From Leptospira paudalimensis (GTDB lineage Bacteria > Spirochaetota > Leptospiria > Leptospirales > Leptospiraceae): a stretch of 64,000 bases of DNA. A model generated the notes under the pieces. It was not told the origin of the DNA and ran no database searches. It saw nothing but the letters and a program-made list of their open reading frames with translations. A program made the position numbers and the translations under genes. The DNA is taken from the NCBI RefSeq assembly GCF_026151345.1, contig NZ_JAMQPR010000001.1:1964579-2028578 (forward strand), written 5' to 3'. Positions 54,180 through 63,656 of the stretch are shown in pieces; within the stretch, counting starts at the first letter, position 1; every line of letters begins with the position of its first letter.

Positions 54180-54979
54180 AAGAGAGAGTTTTTTACGTTA
54201 TCAATTTAGACAAACAAAGGATTGGAGTCTTATCGCTCTTTTTATTTGCTTTATTCTTTTCGATTTTCTTTTTGGGAGTCTCGGTAGGGAAAGGGAAAAC
54301 AGAAGAATCACATACTTCCATAAAACCGTCTCTAACAAATGCAAACCCAGAGACAACGGATGCAAATCTTCCTTCGCCAGATTCATTGGCAAAAAAAGGA
54401 GAAGGGACTCAAAATTTGAATCCGCAAGGAACACAAGTTGCTTCTTCTTTAGTCCAAGGCACAAAACCAAAAGAATCTGTTTCTTCACAAGAAATTCCAA
54501 TGGCTGATATTGGGAACCATCCTTACTACATGGAAACTTCAACAGCTAAGGATGAAGAGGAAGAAAGGAAACAACAAGTTGTTGATTTGACGAAATCAAA
54601 AGAACAAAGAAATGTTACTGTGGCAAAAGAAGAGAAGTTAAAAAACATTTCACATGTTTCGAAAGGGAAAGAAAAACCGAATCATGTTTCTTCCAACTTA
54701 CCAAAATCGGTAAAGAGTAACGATGGAAAGTATTTAACCATTCAATTAGCTGCGTTTACAAACCGTAAATCAGCAGAAACATTTTTGTCCCAACTCCAAG
54801 CAGATAACCAAGGAAAACTCAAATCAAAATCCTTCATTGTTGTGAAAAATGGATTTTTTGTGGTACAACTTGGAAAATCCAAGGATAAGGATTCTTTGTT
54901 AAAAACGTTATCCAAAACAAATATGCCAAAAGAAATCAAAGCAAAGGCAATGGTCATCCAATACCAACCATTATCATAA
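54176..54979 (+). CDS. SPOR-domain membrane protein
   Basis: 267 residues. One transmembrane helix (about 16-36, LSLFLFALFFSIFFLGV), a low-complexity Ser/Thr/Lys linker (about 40-180) and a C-terminal SPOR domain (about 190-265, LTIQLAAFTNRKSAETFLSQLQ; FFVVQLGKSKDKDSLLKTL). SPOR domains bind denuded glycan strands at division sites, so it likely acts in septation or wall remodelling. It is coupled to coaE by an ATGA overlap. Confidence 0.88.
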   Translation: MKERVFYVINLDKQRIGVLSLFLFALFFSIFFLGVSVGKGKTEESHTSIKPSLTNANPETTDANLPSPDSLAKKGEGTQNLNPQGTQVASSLVQGTKPKESVSSQEIPMADIGNHPYYMETSTAKDEEEERKQQVVDLTKSKEQRNVTVAKEEKLKNISHVSKGKEKPNHVSSNLPKSVKSNDGKYLTIQLAAFTNRKSAETFLSQLQADNQGKLKSKSFIVVKNGFFVVQLGKSKDKDSLLKTLSKTNMPKEIKAKAMVIQYQPLS

Positions 54980-55112
54980 AAACACAAATCGTCTATCCTT
55001 GGCAACTTGGCTTTCCCGTCACTCATGGGGAGGCCATTTCTTTTTCCAACGGATAGCTCCATTCAAAAAATAAATTCTATGGATAGATCATGGGATTTGT
55101 CTAAAGGATAAT

Positions 55113-55517
55113 ATGGAAGAATCCACGATCCCCCACCACAGCCTCACCTATGGAACAAGTCGATTAGCACCCGCAATTAGTTTGGTTGATCGTGCGAAAG
55201 AAATTGAACTGGCGGAAGAATCTGTCAAACTCCATGTTCATGGAAAGTTGGAAGTCATCGCTAAACAAATTCGTGCTCTAAAAGAAGAAGCAGAACTCAT
55301 CCTCAAACATGCAGAAAAGGATATCGAACTTCATAAGGCAAAATGCCAATTTGAAAAAAAACCAGGTCAGGTGATTTATCTATATTCGAAAGAAGAAGGA
55401 GATTACTTTTCCCTTCTATCCCCTATGGAATGGGGAGGAAATCCTCCACATCCTTTTAAAGGGGCGTATACTATGAACCCTGACCGCAGTTTCTCAGAAA
55501 TCAAAGAAAATCTCTAA
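55113..55517 (+). CDS. DUF2452-family protein
   Basis: 134 residues. The family pattern is visible: YGTSRLAPAISLVDRAKEIELAEE, KLEVIAKQIRALKEEAELIL, CQFEKKPGQVIYLYSKEEGDYFSLLSPMEWG. It is a soluble helical domain then a short beta end; function unknown. It stands alone after the SPOR gene and converges with the YidB-like gene. Confidence 0.78.
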   Translation: MEESTIPHHSLTYGTSRLAPAISLVDRAKEIELAEESVKLHVHGKLEVIAKQIRALKEEAELILKHAEKDIELHKAKCQFEKKPGQVIYLYSKEEGDYFSLLSPMEWGGNPPHPFKGAYTMNPDRSFSEIKENL

Positions 55518-55532
55518 ATCAATTGTATTGTT

Positions 55533-55934
55533 CTACTTGGTGAATAAGGATGCCAAACTGGAAAGTTGGGAAGTGATGTCTCCAGACGGTTCATTTCCAT
55601 CAGGGGATAATTTATCAATGACAATCGGTAATAAATTTCCAACAAGTCCTGCGGTAGCATCAGTATCAAGGCCCACTTTTTTAGCGAGTTCCTTCACAGA
55701 GTCATTCCCTAAGACTTTTAAAACATCGTCGGCACCGATGCTTACATTTTCACCCGTTCCAACCCAAGAAGATGCAGCCTCTGCAAAACCTTTATCCTTA
55801 AATTTTTGCACAATTCCCGATACCCCACCGTTTTCTTCGATGATCTTTTGGATCCCGGATACAACTTGGGGATTGTTTTGGACTAGCTCTACTGCCTGAG
55901 CTGCGACGGCTTTTAAACTTTCAAAAAAACTCAT
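55533..55934 (-). CDS. YidB/DUF937-like small protein
   Basis: 133 residues, helical and acidic. GVSGIVQKFKDKGFAEAASSWVGTGENVSIGADDVLKVLG is the YidB/DUF937 core; KELAKKVGLDTDATAGLVGNLLPIVIDKLSPDG completes it. Function unknown; relatives are common in bacteria and resemble RNase-inhibitor-free scaffolds. No signal peptide. It converges with the DUF2452 gene, with 15 bases between stops. Confidence 0.8.
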   Translation of the reverse strand: MSFFESLKAVAAQAVELVQNNPQVVSGIQKIIEENGGVSGIVQKFKDKGFAEAASSWVGTGENVSIGADDVLKVLGNDSVKELAKKVGLDTDATAGLVGNLLPIVIDKLSPDGNEPSGDITSQLSSLASLFTK

Positions 55935-56078
55935 GCGGAGTATGGTCGCTGAAGTAAAAAGAAAAGGAAAGATATTTTTTTCTAAAAAATCTGAATTCTC
56001 TTAGGTCCAATACTAATTATTGATTGCCATTCCTCATTCAAAATCAAAACATCAACTCATTGTTAGTTGTAAATGATA

Positions 56079-57893
56079 ATGGCAAACCGTATTTTTTTTA
56101 TCATAATTAAGCGTAGTATTGTTGCCATTGGATTTTTTCTATTTTTCTCCAATTGTTGGACAAATCCTCTAACCCACCCTCCTCTTGAATGCCTGATGAA
56201 GTTGGACAACTTCCTTTGCCCTGATAAAAATTTACTCAAAAAATATTCACCTGGTATTTATTTATTTCTATTGCCAGAATCTAGAGCTACCATTTCCAAT
56301 CTGACAAATAACTCCATAGTGGAGACTGGCTTTGTTGTGGGGACCGCTCCACCTGATGTCAGTTTTGTGAATGTGGGGTATGATGATGCTCCACCGGCAA
56401 GAGTCCCCGTTGTTAATGGAAGTTGGAGTTTTCCTTTACCAGCCAAAGCGGTGACAAATAGCTTTTGGACCTACGGAAGTTTGCACACCATTTATGTACA
56501 AATCCCATTTGAAAAATCTAATACGATCCTCGTTCGAAAAGGCACAAATAAAGACACCAATGGAGATGGGTATCCTGATTTGATTGTGTCGGCTGGTCCT
56601 GGCTCAGGATCACAAGGATATGCTTTTATTTACCGAACAAATCCAACAACAAAACAACTTTTAACTTCACAAATTACCTCCATAACTGACGGCCAAGCCA
56701 GTGGAACCTATTTCGGAAGTAATATTGGCTCTGGTGACTTTAATGGAGATGGATATGCGGATGTGTTAGTTGGTGCACAAGCATATAGTGGTGCTGCAGG
56801 TCGAGTTTATGAATTTTTGAGTAAAGGCCAACAAGGAATTCCCACTCTTGATCTCAATGCAGGGGGATCTGCTGATGCAATTTTAGATCCAGTTGCCGGC
56901 GGTGGGAGATTTGGTACGAATATTGCCTGTATGGATGTAAATCTTGATGGATTCGATGATGGAATTTTTGCATCCCCATGGAACGATAATCTATTTATTT
57001 TGAAAAGCCAAGGTTTCAATGGATTTGTATCACAAAACACGAGTTCTTCTATCTTTACCTACCAATCGACGCAACCAGGAGATAATTTCGGAAATTATGC
57101 TGCATTAGGAGATGTAAACGGGGACGGTTTTAATGACTTAATTGTTGGAGAACACCAATATGCTTCTTCCACTGGCAGGTTATTTATTTTTGTATCCCAA
57201 CAAGGAGTTTATACAAACGAACCACAACAATTTCTTTACCCTCCGACAACCACTTCCATTGCATGTTCAGCAGGGGGTGGATGTCGATTTGGTTCTACAT
57301 TTGTTCTCGATTATTTTAATTCCGACCGATGTATCGATCTAGCAGTTGGTGCTTATTCTTTTAATTCCAACCAGGGAATTGTACATGTATACCATTCAAC
57401 CTGTGATCCTTTAAATCCATTTGTAATGGTTCCGAAGTCTACTTTACTTGGCCCACCTGTAATCAGCTGTTCTGGGGGTTGTAATTTTGGTGGAACCTTG
57501 GCATCAGGAGATACGAACGGTGATGGACTCCCCGATTTACTCATTGGGGCCACTGGTGCCAGTTCTGGGATCGGAGACGTTTATCTAGTGTTAAATGATC
57601 TAACCAATGGATTTAGAAATATGGATTTAAGTGCTGGTGGGTCTGCCGATAGTCTCTTTTCTGGTAATACGTCTGTAAGTAATTTTTCTATGGGTTTAGA
57701 GTTCCTAGACACCAATGCAGATGGACTGAAGGATATCGTGATTTCCGAACCGACAACCACCAATCGAGTGTATACCTTCCATAGTATTAGAGGTAGAGTT
57801 CCCACAAACCAAAACCTAAATTCCAGTGGAGTGACTAGCCAAACACTAATCCCACCTGCAGGTACTTTTTTCGGTAGTGCCATTGCAAGGTGA
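56079..57893 (+). CDS. FG-GAP/integrin-alpha-like repeat lipoprotein
   Basis: 604 residues from MANRIFF. A lipobox at about Cys26 (FSNCWTNP) and an N-terminal Ig-like domain (about 60-150) precede about seven beta-propeller repeats with calcium-loop motifs: DTNGDGYPDLIVSAG, DFNGDGYADVLVGA, DVNLDGFDDGIF, DVNGDGFNDLIVG, DTNGDGLPDLLIGA, DTNADGLKDIVIS. This is the seven-bladed integrin-alpha/FG-GAP fold, which mediates adhesion or carbohydrate contact at the cell surface. A function in Leptospira is not established from sequence. Confidence 0.88.
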   Translation: MANRIFFIIIKRSIVAIGFFLFFSNCWTNPLTHPPLECLMKLDNFLCPDKNLLKKYSPGIYLFLLPESRATISNLTNNSIVETGFVVGTAPPDVSFVNVGYDDAPPARVPVVNGSWSFPLPAKAVTNSFWTYGSLHTIYVQIPFEKSNTILVRKGTNKDTNGDGYPDLIVSAGPGSGSQGYAFIYRTNPTTKQLLTSQITSITDGQASGTYFGSNIGSGDFNGDGYADVLVGAQAYSGAAGRVYEFLSKGQQGIPTLDLNAGGSADAILDPVAGGGRFGTNIACMDVNLDGFDDGIFASPWNDNLFILKSQGFNGFVSQNTSSSIFTYQSTQPGDNFGNYAALGDVNGDGFNDLIVGEHQYASSTGRLFIFVSQQGVYTNEPQQFLYPPTTTSIACSAGGGCRFGSTFVLDYFNSDRCIDLAVGAYSFNSNQGIVHVYHSTCDPLNPFVMVPKSTLLGPPVISCSGGCNFGGTLASGDTNGDGLPDLLIGATGASSGIGDVYLVLNDLTNGFRNMDLSAGGSADSLFSGNTSVSNFSMGLEFLDTNADGLKDIVISEPTTTNRVYTFHSIRGRVPTNQNLNSSGVTSQTLIPPAGTFFGSAIAR

Positions 57894-58009
57894 AAATGAA
57901 GGAAAATGTTTGATGATGGTTACTGAGAAGGTAACAAAATTGTATATGGGATGGATTTAGTTAAGATTTGATTTGAATTCATCCATCGACACTTGATTCC
58001 ATTATGTAA

Positions 58010-58489
58010 TTAAGGCCCTGAAACACACCTCACATAACCTCCTTGGTTTTTAAGATCATCAAACACGGAACCATAAGTTATAAACGAGACTAACCAGGCC
58101 GCAGTTGTTTGAAATGAATTCGAGGTAGTTGAACTCCAGTATAAAAAGTCGGTGGGTGTCGCGGGAAATGCAGTCGAATCGATCAAAGCACCAGATGATT
58201 TTGTAAGGTCAAGAATAGTTTGTAACTCGATAACATTGGGTAGACGCCAAGTCCGTGATGCTAAAGTTAAACTACGACAATTACTCAATGCTAATTGCCA
58301 ATCTGGGGTGCTTGCTGAAGAACCCGAACAATCAGAATTTGTTTGTCCCCAGCTACACTTCTGCCATACCAGCCCCGTAGCCAAATCTGTAATAGTGCCA
58401 TTTCCATTGTCCGAAAACGGTGCTGCGATGATTTGTGATGTCATAAAAAGCATAACAAATATCAGACTATTGATTTCAAATACTTTCAT
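58010..58489 (-). CDS. Exported DUF1566 (Lcl C-terminal domain) protein
   Basis: 159 residues from MKVFEIN; a longer frame overlaps the upstream gene. After a signal peptide (SQIIAAPF) the whole protein is one Lcl domain: NGTITDLATGLVWQKCSWGQ, TWRLPNVIELQTILD, YWSSTTSNS and GGYVRCVSG. The same domain forms the C-terminus of the large gene just upstream (22 bases), so this looks like a detached paralogue of it. Lcl domains occur in surface collagen- or glycan-binding proteins. Confidence 0.82.
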   Translation of the reverse strand: MKVFEINSLIFVMLFMTSQIIAAPFSDNGNGTITDLATGLVWQKCSWGQTNSDCSGSSASTPDWQLALSNCRSLTLASRTWRLPNVIELQTILDLTKSSGALIDSTAFPATPTDFLYWSSTTSNSFQTTAAWLVSFITYGSVFDDLKNQGGYVRCVSGP

Positions 58490-58511
58490 AAAGTTTATTA
58501 TTCCTTTTAAA

Positions 58512-61148
58512 CTAGTTGGAAACACAGCGAACATGTAGATTATTATTCTTCGTATTATTCAATATATATGCAGAAGCAAAATTTACTATAAATGCACTGT
58601 CAATAGACGTTCTGATAGTGACAGATGTCCAATAGCTACTTGTAAAGTTTCCTGGAAAAGAAGTGGTATTAATCTTAGCAGTATATTGATATGACTCACC
58701 ATATTCTATCAAAGTCAAAAGCTCAGGTCTGGTTGGTAATCGCCAATTAGTTCTCCCAGCATAGCCACTTCCGCTATTGGAAAAATTTAAATAAACACAG
58801 GCATTCACTGCATTGTAAAATGTAAAAATAGACGCAGAACCACTGCAAATACTTGTTGACTGCCCTTCGGAACATGATCTCCAGACTAATCCAGTTACAA
58901 TGTCAGTTGTTGTGTAATCATTTCCAAAGGAAGTAGGTCCCGTATAACTTCTTGTAATTCCGTTACTTATTTCCCCATCTTGTGAAGGCCAATTTGCATT
59001 ACCACAAGCTTGACTATTATTGCCATTGTAACAGAGCGACTGTCCTGTTTTTTTCAATGGTGTGATAGCTTGGGTATACATCCCTGTAGTAAAAGTTCTT
59101 TGCACTGCAGACGCGATTGTATTGCCCGCCACATCCTTTAAGTTAGTAGTTGCAAGTGTCCATCGAATTTGGGAATTTTCAGGAAAGTAAATCCAACTCA
59201 TATTGATTTGTAAAGTAGTATTGTTTATCCATGTAAAGGTTGTACCCGCATTCGGAATGTTAACATAACTTGCTCCATCCCAATTTTCCGTTGTTAATGT
59301 TGGTGTTAAACTAGTGTCCATAGCTTCGGAAAATACAACTGTGATTCTTCCTGGTCTTGGAGCAAACCCAGTCGCATTGTCAGTCGGAGTAGAGGACGAA
59401 ACTGTGGGAGGGGAACTATCTTTGGTTATAGTTGTGGTAGAGAATCCATAATTGCCTACTAAATTGGGACCTACACAAATTCGAACCGTATTTACACCTG
59501 TGGAAAAACTGGCATTTGCAATTGTACTACTAACAGGTGTTCCCGCAGAAGCAGATCCACTAATATTTGTACCAGAAGCTACGGTGCCATTTGAACAATC
59601 AGTACCTCCAATTCGTATTTGGTAATTCCCTTGGATCGAAGACTGCCAAGCAATCGTTTGAGTTGCAGTTCCATTGATGAATTGGCTTGTCGGAGAAAAA
59701 GAGTTGATTGTAATCGTTGCAACCGTTGTGTCCACTGTATAGTTAGCTGAAATAACATTACTTACATTGCCGGCAAGGTCTCTTGCAATCCATTTTGTGT
59801 AAGTTACTGCACCATCTGTCATACTCAATGGCGAGGTATACAAATTTCCAGACGTTACAATTCCTGACGAACCAGTCATTGCTGGATTTGTTGGTGCAGA
59901 ACCTATACTCAATGCATATACAATTTTATCACACGATGCACCGCCTGTGTCAGAACAGGTAAGTGATACTGAAGTAGCAACTCCATAAGAGCCTGCACCA
60001 GGACTCGCACTAACCGTCGGAGGAGTGTCGTCTCTTGTCAAAGTAAAGGTTGAATATCCCTTTAATGTGCTAATATTATCCGTAACACAAATCCGAAATG
60101 TTTTTGCCGCTTGTCCAGAAAATGATCCTGAAGCGGTCAAAGTGGTTGTCGTATTGGCTCCCCCTGTAACAGAACCATTTACATTGGTTCCAGATGCAGG
60201 TGTTCCATTATTACAATCGGTACCTCCTTCTAAAACCACATAACTTCCGTTGCGATTGCTTTGCCATACGATATTGGCACTATTAATCGCACTTCCAAGA
60301 TTGGAAATATACTGTGTACTTTGGGATCCAATTGTAATATTAGGAATATTTGTATCAATGGTATAAGTAGATGAAGTTTGTGGAGAAGTATTTCCGGCTA
60401 AATCCTTACAGATATATCGTAAAACATAAATTCCATCACCATTACCACCGACAGTGATTGTTACTTGCGGGGGTGGAACTATTGTTCCATTAATTGGCGA
60501 AAATGAAGGCGTTGTATTATTGAGAGTATATATAATTTGCGAAGTTCCAACTAAGTCTGAACAGGTGATTGTCACAGACTGAGCTCCACCGAAATTTCCA
60601 TCTGGCAAATTGGCAGCAATACTGGGTTGTGTTAAATCATTTTGAATGGCAGATAAAATTCCATCGTTGATGGTTCCATCTCCATCCGTATCAAATCCAT
60701 CTGGTTTACCATCGTTATTTGAATCCACCAAAGTCACTTGTGAACCACTCCCATTGGAACCAGTGGTTAAACTTGGATTACCGTTTGGATTGATAAAATA
60801 GTTAGGAACTCCGTCACCATTCGTATCAATCGCATCGGGGATCCCATCACCATTTGTGTCTAACAGTAAAATATCTGCTGAGCCATTGCCATTAGTATCA
60901 ATTCCATCAGGAACACCGTTTCCATCAGAATCTAGAACTATACCATCATTCTTTCCATTTCCATCTAAATCGAAAGGTTTCCCAGGTATCAATTGGTTTG
61001 TTTGGCCAGATGGACTTCCTATACCCAAGAAAAGTAACACCAATCCTAAGTTAGATTGAACATTTTCTGTTGAACATGAATAGCATAGGGAAATGACTAA
61101 ATACTGAGAAATAAAAAAGGTTCGACATGATCTTGTTAGTTTTCGCAT
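58512..61148 (-). CDS. Large surface lipoprotein: calcium repeats, Ig-like repeats, SbsA Ig, Lcl domain
   Basis: 878 residues from MRKLTRS, with a lipobox at about Cys25 (LCYSCSTE). Order: thrombospondin-type-3-like calcium repeats (about 55-185, DTNGDGIPDAIDTNGDGVPN), chitobiase/HYR-like repeats (about 190-300 and 395-490), two copies of a cysteine-containing unit (GGTDCNNGTPASGTN and GGTDCSNGTVASGTN), an SbsA-type Ig domain (about 600-690, VVFSEAMDTS), and a C-terminal DUF1566 domain (TGLVWRSCSEG, NWRLPTRPELLTLIEYG). It is probably a surface adhesin or lectin-like protein. Confidence 0.87.
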   Translation of the reverse strand: MRKLTRSCRTFFISQYLVISLCYSCSTENVQSNLGLVLLFLGIGSPSGQTNQLIPGKPFDLDGNGKNDGIVLDSDGNGVPDGIDTNGNGSADILLLDTNGDGIPDAIDTNGDGVPNYFINPNGNPSLTTGSNGSGSQVTLVDSNNDGKPDGFDTDGDGTINDGILSAIQNDLTQPSIAANLPDGNFGGAQSVTITCSDLVGTSQIIYTLNNTTPSFSPINGTIVPPPQVTITVGGNGDGIYVLRYICKDLAGNTSPQTSSTYTIDTNIPNITIGSQSTQYISNLGSAINSANIVWQSNRNGSYVVLEGGTDCNNGTPASGTNVNGSVTGGANTTTTLTASGSFSGQAAKTFRICVTDNISTLKGYSTFTLTRDDTPPTVSASPGAGSYGVATSVSLTCSDTGGASCDKIVYALSIGSAPTNPAMTGSSGIVTSGNLYTSPLSMTDGAVTYTKWIARDLAGNVSNVISANYTVDTTVATITINSFSPTSQFINGTATQTIAWQSSIQGNYQIRIGGTDCSNGTVASGTNISGSASAGTPVSSTIANASFSTGVNTVRICVGPNLVGNYGFSTTTITKDSSPPTVSSSTPTDNATGFAPRPGRITVVFSEAMDTSLTPTLTTENWDGASYVNIPNAGTTFTWINNTTLQINMSWIYFPENSQIRWTLATTNLKDVAGNTIASAVQRTFTTGMYTQAITPLKKTGQSLCYNGNNSQACGNANWPSQDGEISNGITRSYTGPTSFGNDYTTTDIVTGLVWRSCSEGQSTSICSGSASIFTFYNAVNACVYLNFSNSGSGYAGRTNWRLPTRPELLTLIEYGESYQYTAKINTTSFPGNFTSSYWTSVTIRTSIDSAFIVNFASAYILNNTKNNNLHVRCVSN

Positions 61149-61284
61149 AATAAATATTACATTTAAAATCGAAAGAAACAAAATCTGTCAACGAAATTAT
61201 AACTTAATAATTAGCTCATCCAAAAAAAGATAATTGAAAAATCACCACTTCACCACCCTTAGTCGAGGTGCAACCATTGCCATC

Positions 61285-61737
61285 TCACTCCACGACTGCA
61301 TGTGGGAAATAAACTCCTTGGTAATCCAAAGATAATACATTTTGTTTATTCACTTCCACATATTGGTATTTGTTTTCATTGATTTGTTTCACTTTATAGT
61401 ACGTTTTGTTTCCAATAAAATCTGAATCCAATAAAATAGGATCTGTAATTTCTAACGTGACGAGTTCAAATTCACAATCTTTCAACCAGTTGATTTTATT
61501 TTTCACATAGAATTTATCGATGATTCGATGAAAGGTTGCAAATTCATTTGTGATTTCGACATGGATATTTAACTCTCCATTCTCTAAAGGAATCGTTTCC
61601 AAGTAATAACCAGATTTCAGACGACACTCTAAATTTGATTGGTTTGCACTAGGAATGGAAAAAAGCCTAGCTGAATGAAGCTGAAAACACAATCCAGTAA
61701 GGAAAAGAATCGATAAAAATAAAAATCTCTTAGTCAT
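61285..61737 (-). CDS. Exported protein, unknown function
   Basis: 150 residues from MTKRFLF, with a signal peptide ending near LHSARL. The mature part (CRLKSGYYLETIPLENGELNIHVEI; FATFHRIIDKFYVKNKINW; TYYKVKQINENKYQYVEVNKQNVL) is beta-rich with two cysteines. No family recognised. It sits after the beta-barrel gene on the same strand (gap 93 bases). Confidence 0.65.
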   Translation of the reverse strand: MTKRFLFLSILFLTGLCFQLHSARLFSIPSANQSNLECRLKSGYYLETIPLENGELNIHVEITNEFATFHRIIDKFYVKNKINWLKDCEFELVTLEITDPILLDSDFIGNKTYYKVKQINENKYQYVEVNKQNVLSLDYQGVYFPHAVVE

Positions 61738-61830
61738 CATAAAAAGGCCAACTTACCACTAACAAAAAGTAAATTACGAATTAGGAAAGATTTTTTTAGG
61801 AACGATTTTTAAAAAAAAGGAACCTAAAAG

Positions 61831-62697
61831 TTAATAAGAGATACCGACTCCAAACTTTGCCGAATATTCCCTCAAAGACCAAATGTGATCCAATTTTTCT
61901 CTAAAAAGACTCTCGATTGTTGGGCTTGGTGTCTTTTTATGGGAATCATATTGATTGCCTATGGCTTCTACCATCAAATAAAAATTATCATGTAACAATA
62001 TTCTGGAACCTAGAGTTAAATTTGATTGGACCAAATAAGAATCAGTAAATCTTTCTCTACCCAAACCAAATCCTACACGGACATATGGATCAAATGTGGA
62101 ATTTTCTAAAAAATGGTATCCCAACTGAAAAGAAAGATAACGCATATGTAAAAAACTATTATCATTATAGGTTTGGTATGGTAATAGAATTTCATACGTT
62201 ATCAAATGATTCATGTCATAACTTGGAAAATTGGGAAGTTCTCGTGTCAGTAACCCTAAATTAAAGATGGCATTCGATTTATCTTGTCGAATATCTTTTG
62301 CCTGAAAATTAGAACTATTGATGCTGATACCAAGACCAATCCCTGATTTAAAAACAGATTCATAAAATAGAGAAACATTTTGACCATCAAGTTTAGGTTT
62401 AGGAGCATTTTCAAATGCGATCCAACTTGCCACCTTTTGTTCATGAGTTCCATAATGATTTGTCAAATTCCCTATGACATTGGATCGATTGTTGATATTA
62501 TTTTCTGTATTTGTGTAATTATTACTAATTTTGTAAGGACTAAATTGTGGGTATGCAACAACTTCCGAATAGGCACCTTCAAAATAAGATTTTTCTCTAA
62601 TTTTATTTTGAGAGTATAATCCTCCATTCACGATCAGAAGGAGAAAAAGAACCACTAACTGCTTTTGATTCATTTTCTTCGAAACACATTTCATCAT
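61831..62697 (-). CDS. Putative outer-membrane beta-barrel protein
   Basis: 288 residues. The true signal peptide probably starts at MNQKQLVV (62673), cleaving after GGLYSQ; the upstream ATG at 62697 sits immediately after the stop of the preceding gene and may couple translation. The mature region has amphipathic strands typical of barrels (SVFKSGIGLGISINSSNF; MRYLSFQLGYHFL; PYVRVGFGLGRERF) and ends in an aromatic strand (YSAKFGVGISY). No named family. Confidence 0.7.
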   Translation of the reverse strand: MMKCVSKKMNQKQLVVLFLLLIVNGGLYSQNKIREKSYFEGAYSEVVAYPQFSPYKISNNYTNTENNINNRSNVIGNLTNHYGTHEQKVASWIAFENAPKPKLDGQNVSLFYESVFKSGIGLGISINSSNFQAKDIRQDKSNAIFNLGLLTRELPNFPSYDMNHLITYEILLPYQTYNDNSFLHMRYLSFQLGYHFLENSTFDPYVRVGFGLGRERFTDSYLVQSNLTLGSRILLHDNFYLMVEAIGNQYDSHKKTPSPTIESLFREKLDHIWSLREYSAKFGVGISY

Positions 62698-63384
62698 TTA
62701 ATTGATTTCCTCTTCCGAGTCATGTATAAATTTTCCATTGTGCTCATATTCATAAAACAAAAGTTGTTCTCTGGGTGTTATCACCTTCAATTCATTGATC
62801 CCTTTCTTTTGTAAAAAACCATCAAACTCGAGTAAACTACGCACACAATAATACTGGTCATACCCTGTTGTTTGTTTCCACTCGTTTTTTGGATACCTCT
62901 CCTGTTGGTAAAACGGCAATTTTTGCCGAATTCGTTTTCCTTTTTTATAATATGAATAAGGGTATAAATATGTGATTTTAGATTTTGGCTCAATACCATT
63001 CCATTCAAATTGGTATAAGTCTTTATCATGATCGATAGGAATTTGTTTTGAATGATCATAACAATATTCAAAGAGAATTCTAACTAATGTTTTATCCTTA
63101 GAAACTGAATCAAACAATACTTTATGATTCAAAATGAAATTGTTTGGGTCAGACAGAAGAGCATCCAAATTGTCTGGTTCGATATAAAAGGCAGTCTGTG
63201 CATAATGCCAAGTTCCATAATAAGATGCTTCTAACATCCGAATTCCACTAATAGATTTGATTCGGTATTCTGAAGTTACACCTGGCGAAATGATCGTCAG
63301 ATAATAACGAGAAGAACATACCTGAAAGAAAAAACAAAAGATAAAAAACCCTAGAATTCGAATGATCATATTTTGAATGTTCAT
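62698..63384 (-). CDS. Lipoprotein, unknown function
   Basis: 228 residues with a lipobox at about Cys23 (FFQVCSSR). The mature part (TIISPGVTSEYRIKSISGIRMLEASYYGTWHYAQTAFYIEP; LFEYCYDHSK; YPYSYYKKGKRIRQKLPFY) is Tyr/Lys-rich and beta-like. No family recognised. It stops right before the barrel gene's ATG, so the pair is translated together and both products probably belong to the outer envelope. Confidence 0.7.
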   Translation of the reverse strand: MNIQNMIIRILGFFIFCFFFQVCSSRYYLTIISPGVTSEYRIKSISGIRMLEASYYGTWHYAQTAFYIEPDNLDALLSDPNNFILNHKVLFDSVSKDKTLVRILFEYCYDHSKQIPIDHDKDLYQFEWNGIEPKSKITYLYPYSYYKKGKRIRQKLPFYQQERYPKNEWKQTTGYDQYYCVRSLLEFDGFLQKKGINELKVITPREQLLFYEYEHNGKFIHDSEEEIN

Positions 63385-63392
63385 CTTTTAAC

Positions 63393-63599
63393 TTACATCA
63401 TACCGCAGGAGAAAACAATCCCATTCCATTGAGAATCACATGCTCTCAGATCATTTGGATTGATGATCCTACAAACCTGAAACAATTTCCAAGCATCAGA
63501 ACAGGCTTTGCTAGAAGACCCAGTCTCTTTTTCACTATTGCGAACACAGTTAGTAGAAAAGAAAAAAAACATAAGCAATGTCAATATATACAAACGCAT
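63393..63599 (-). CDS. Small cysteine-rich lipoprotein
   Basis: 68 residues from MRLYILT (alternative start 63614 or 63656). Lipobox at about Cys18 (FFSTNCVR). The mature peptide has four further cysteines (KACSDAWKLFQVCRI; RACDSQW; FSCGMM), enough for two disulfides. First of four consecutive small envelope genes, 8 bases before the next. No family recognised, though the spacing resembles short Leptospira lipoproteins. Confidence 0.6.
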   Translation of the reverse strand: MRLYILTLLMFFFFSTNCVRNSEKETGSSSKACSDAWKLFQVCRIINPNDLRACDSQWNGIVFSCGMM

Positions 63600-63656
63600 A
63601 AAGCAAAGATCCATCCTCGGCTGCAACAGCCTACATGATTGAGTATCATTTTTCAC

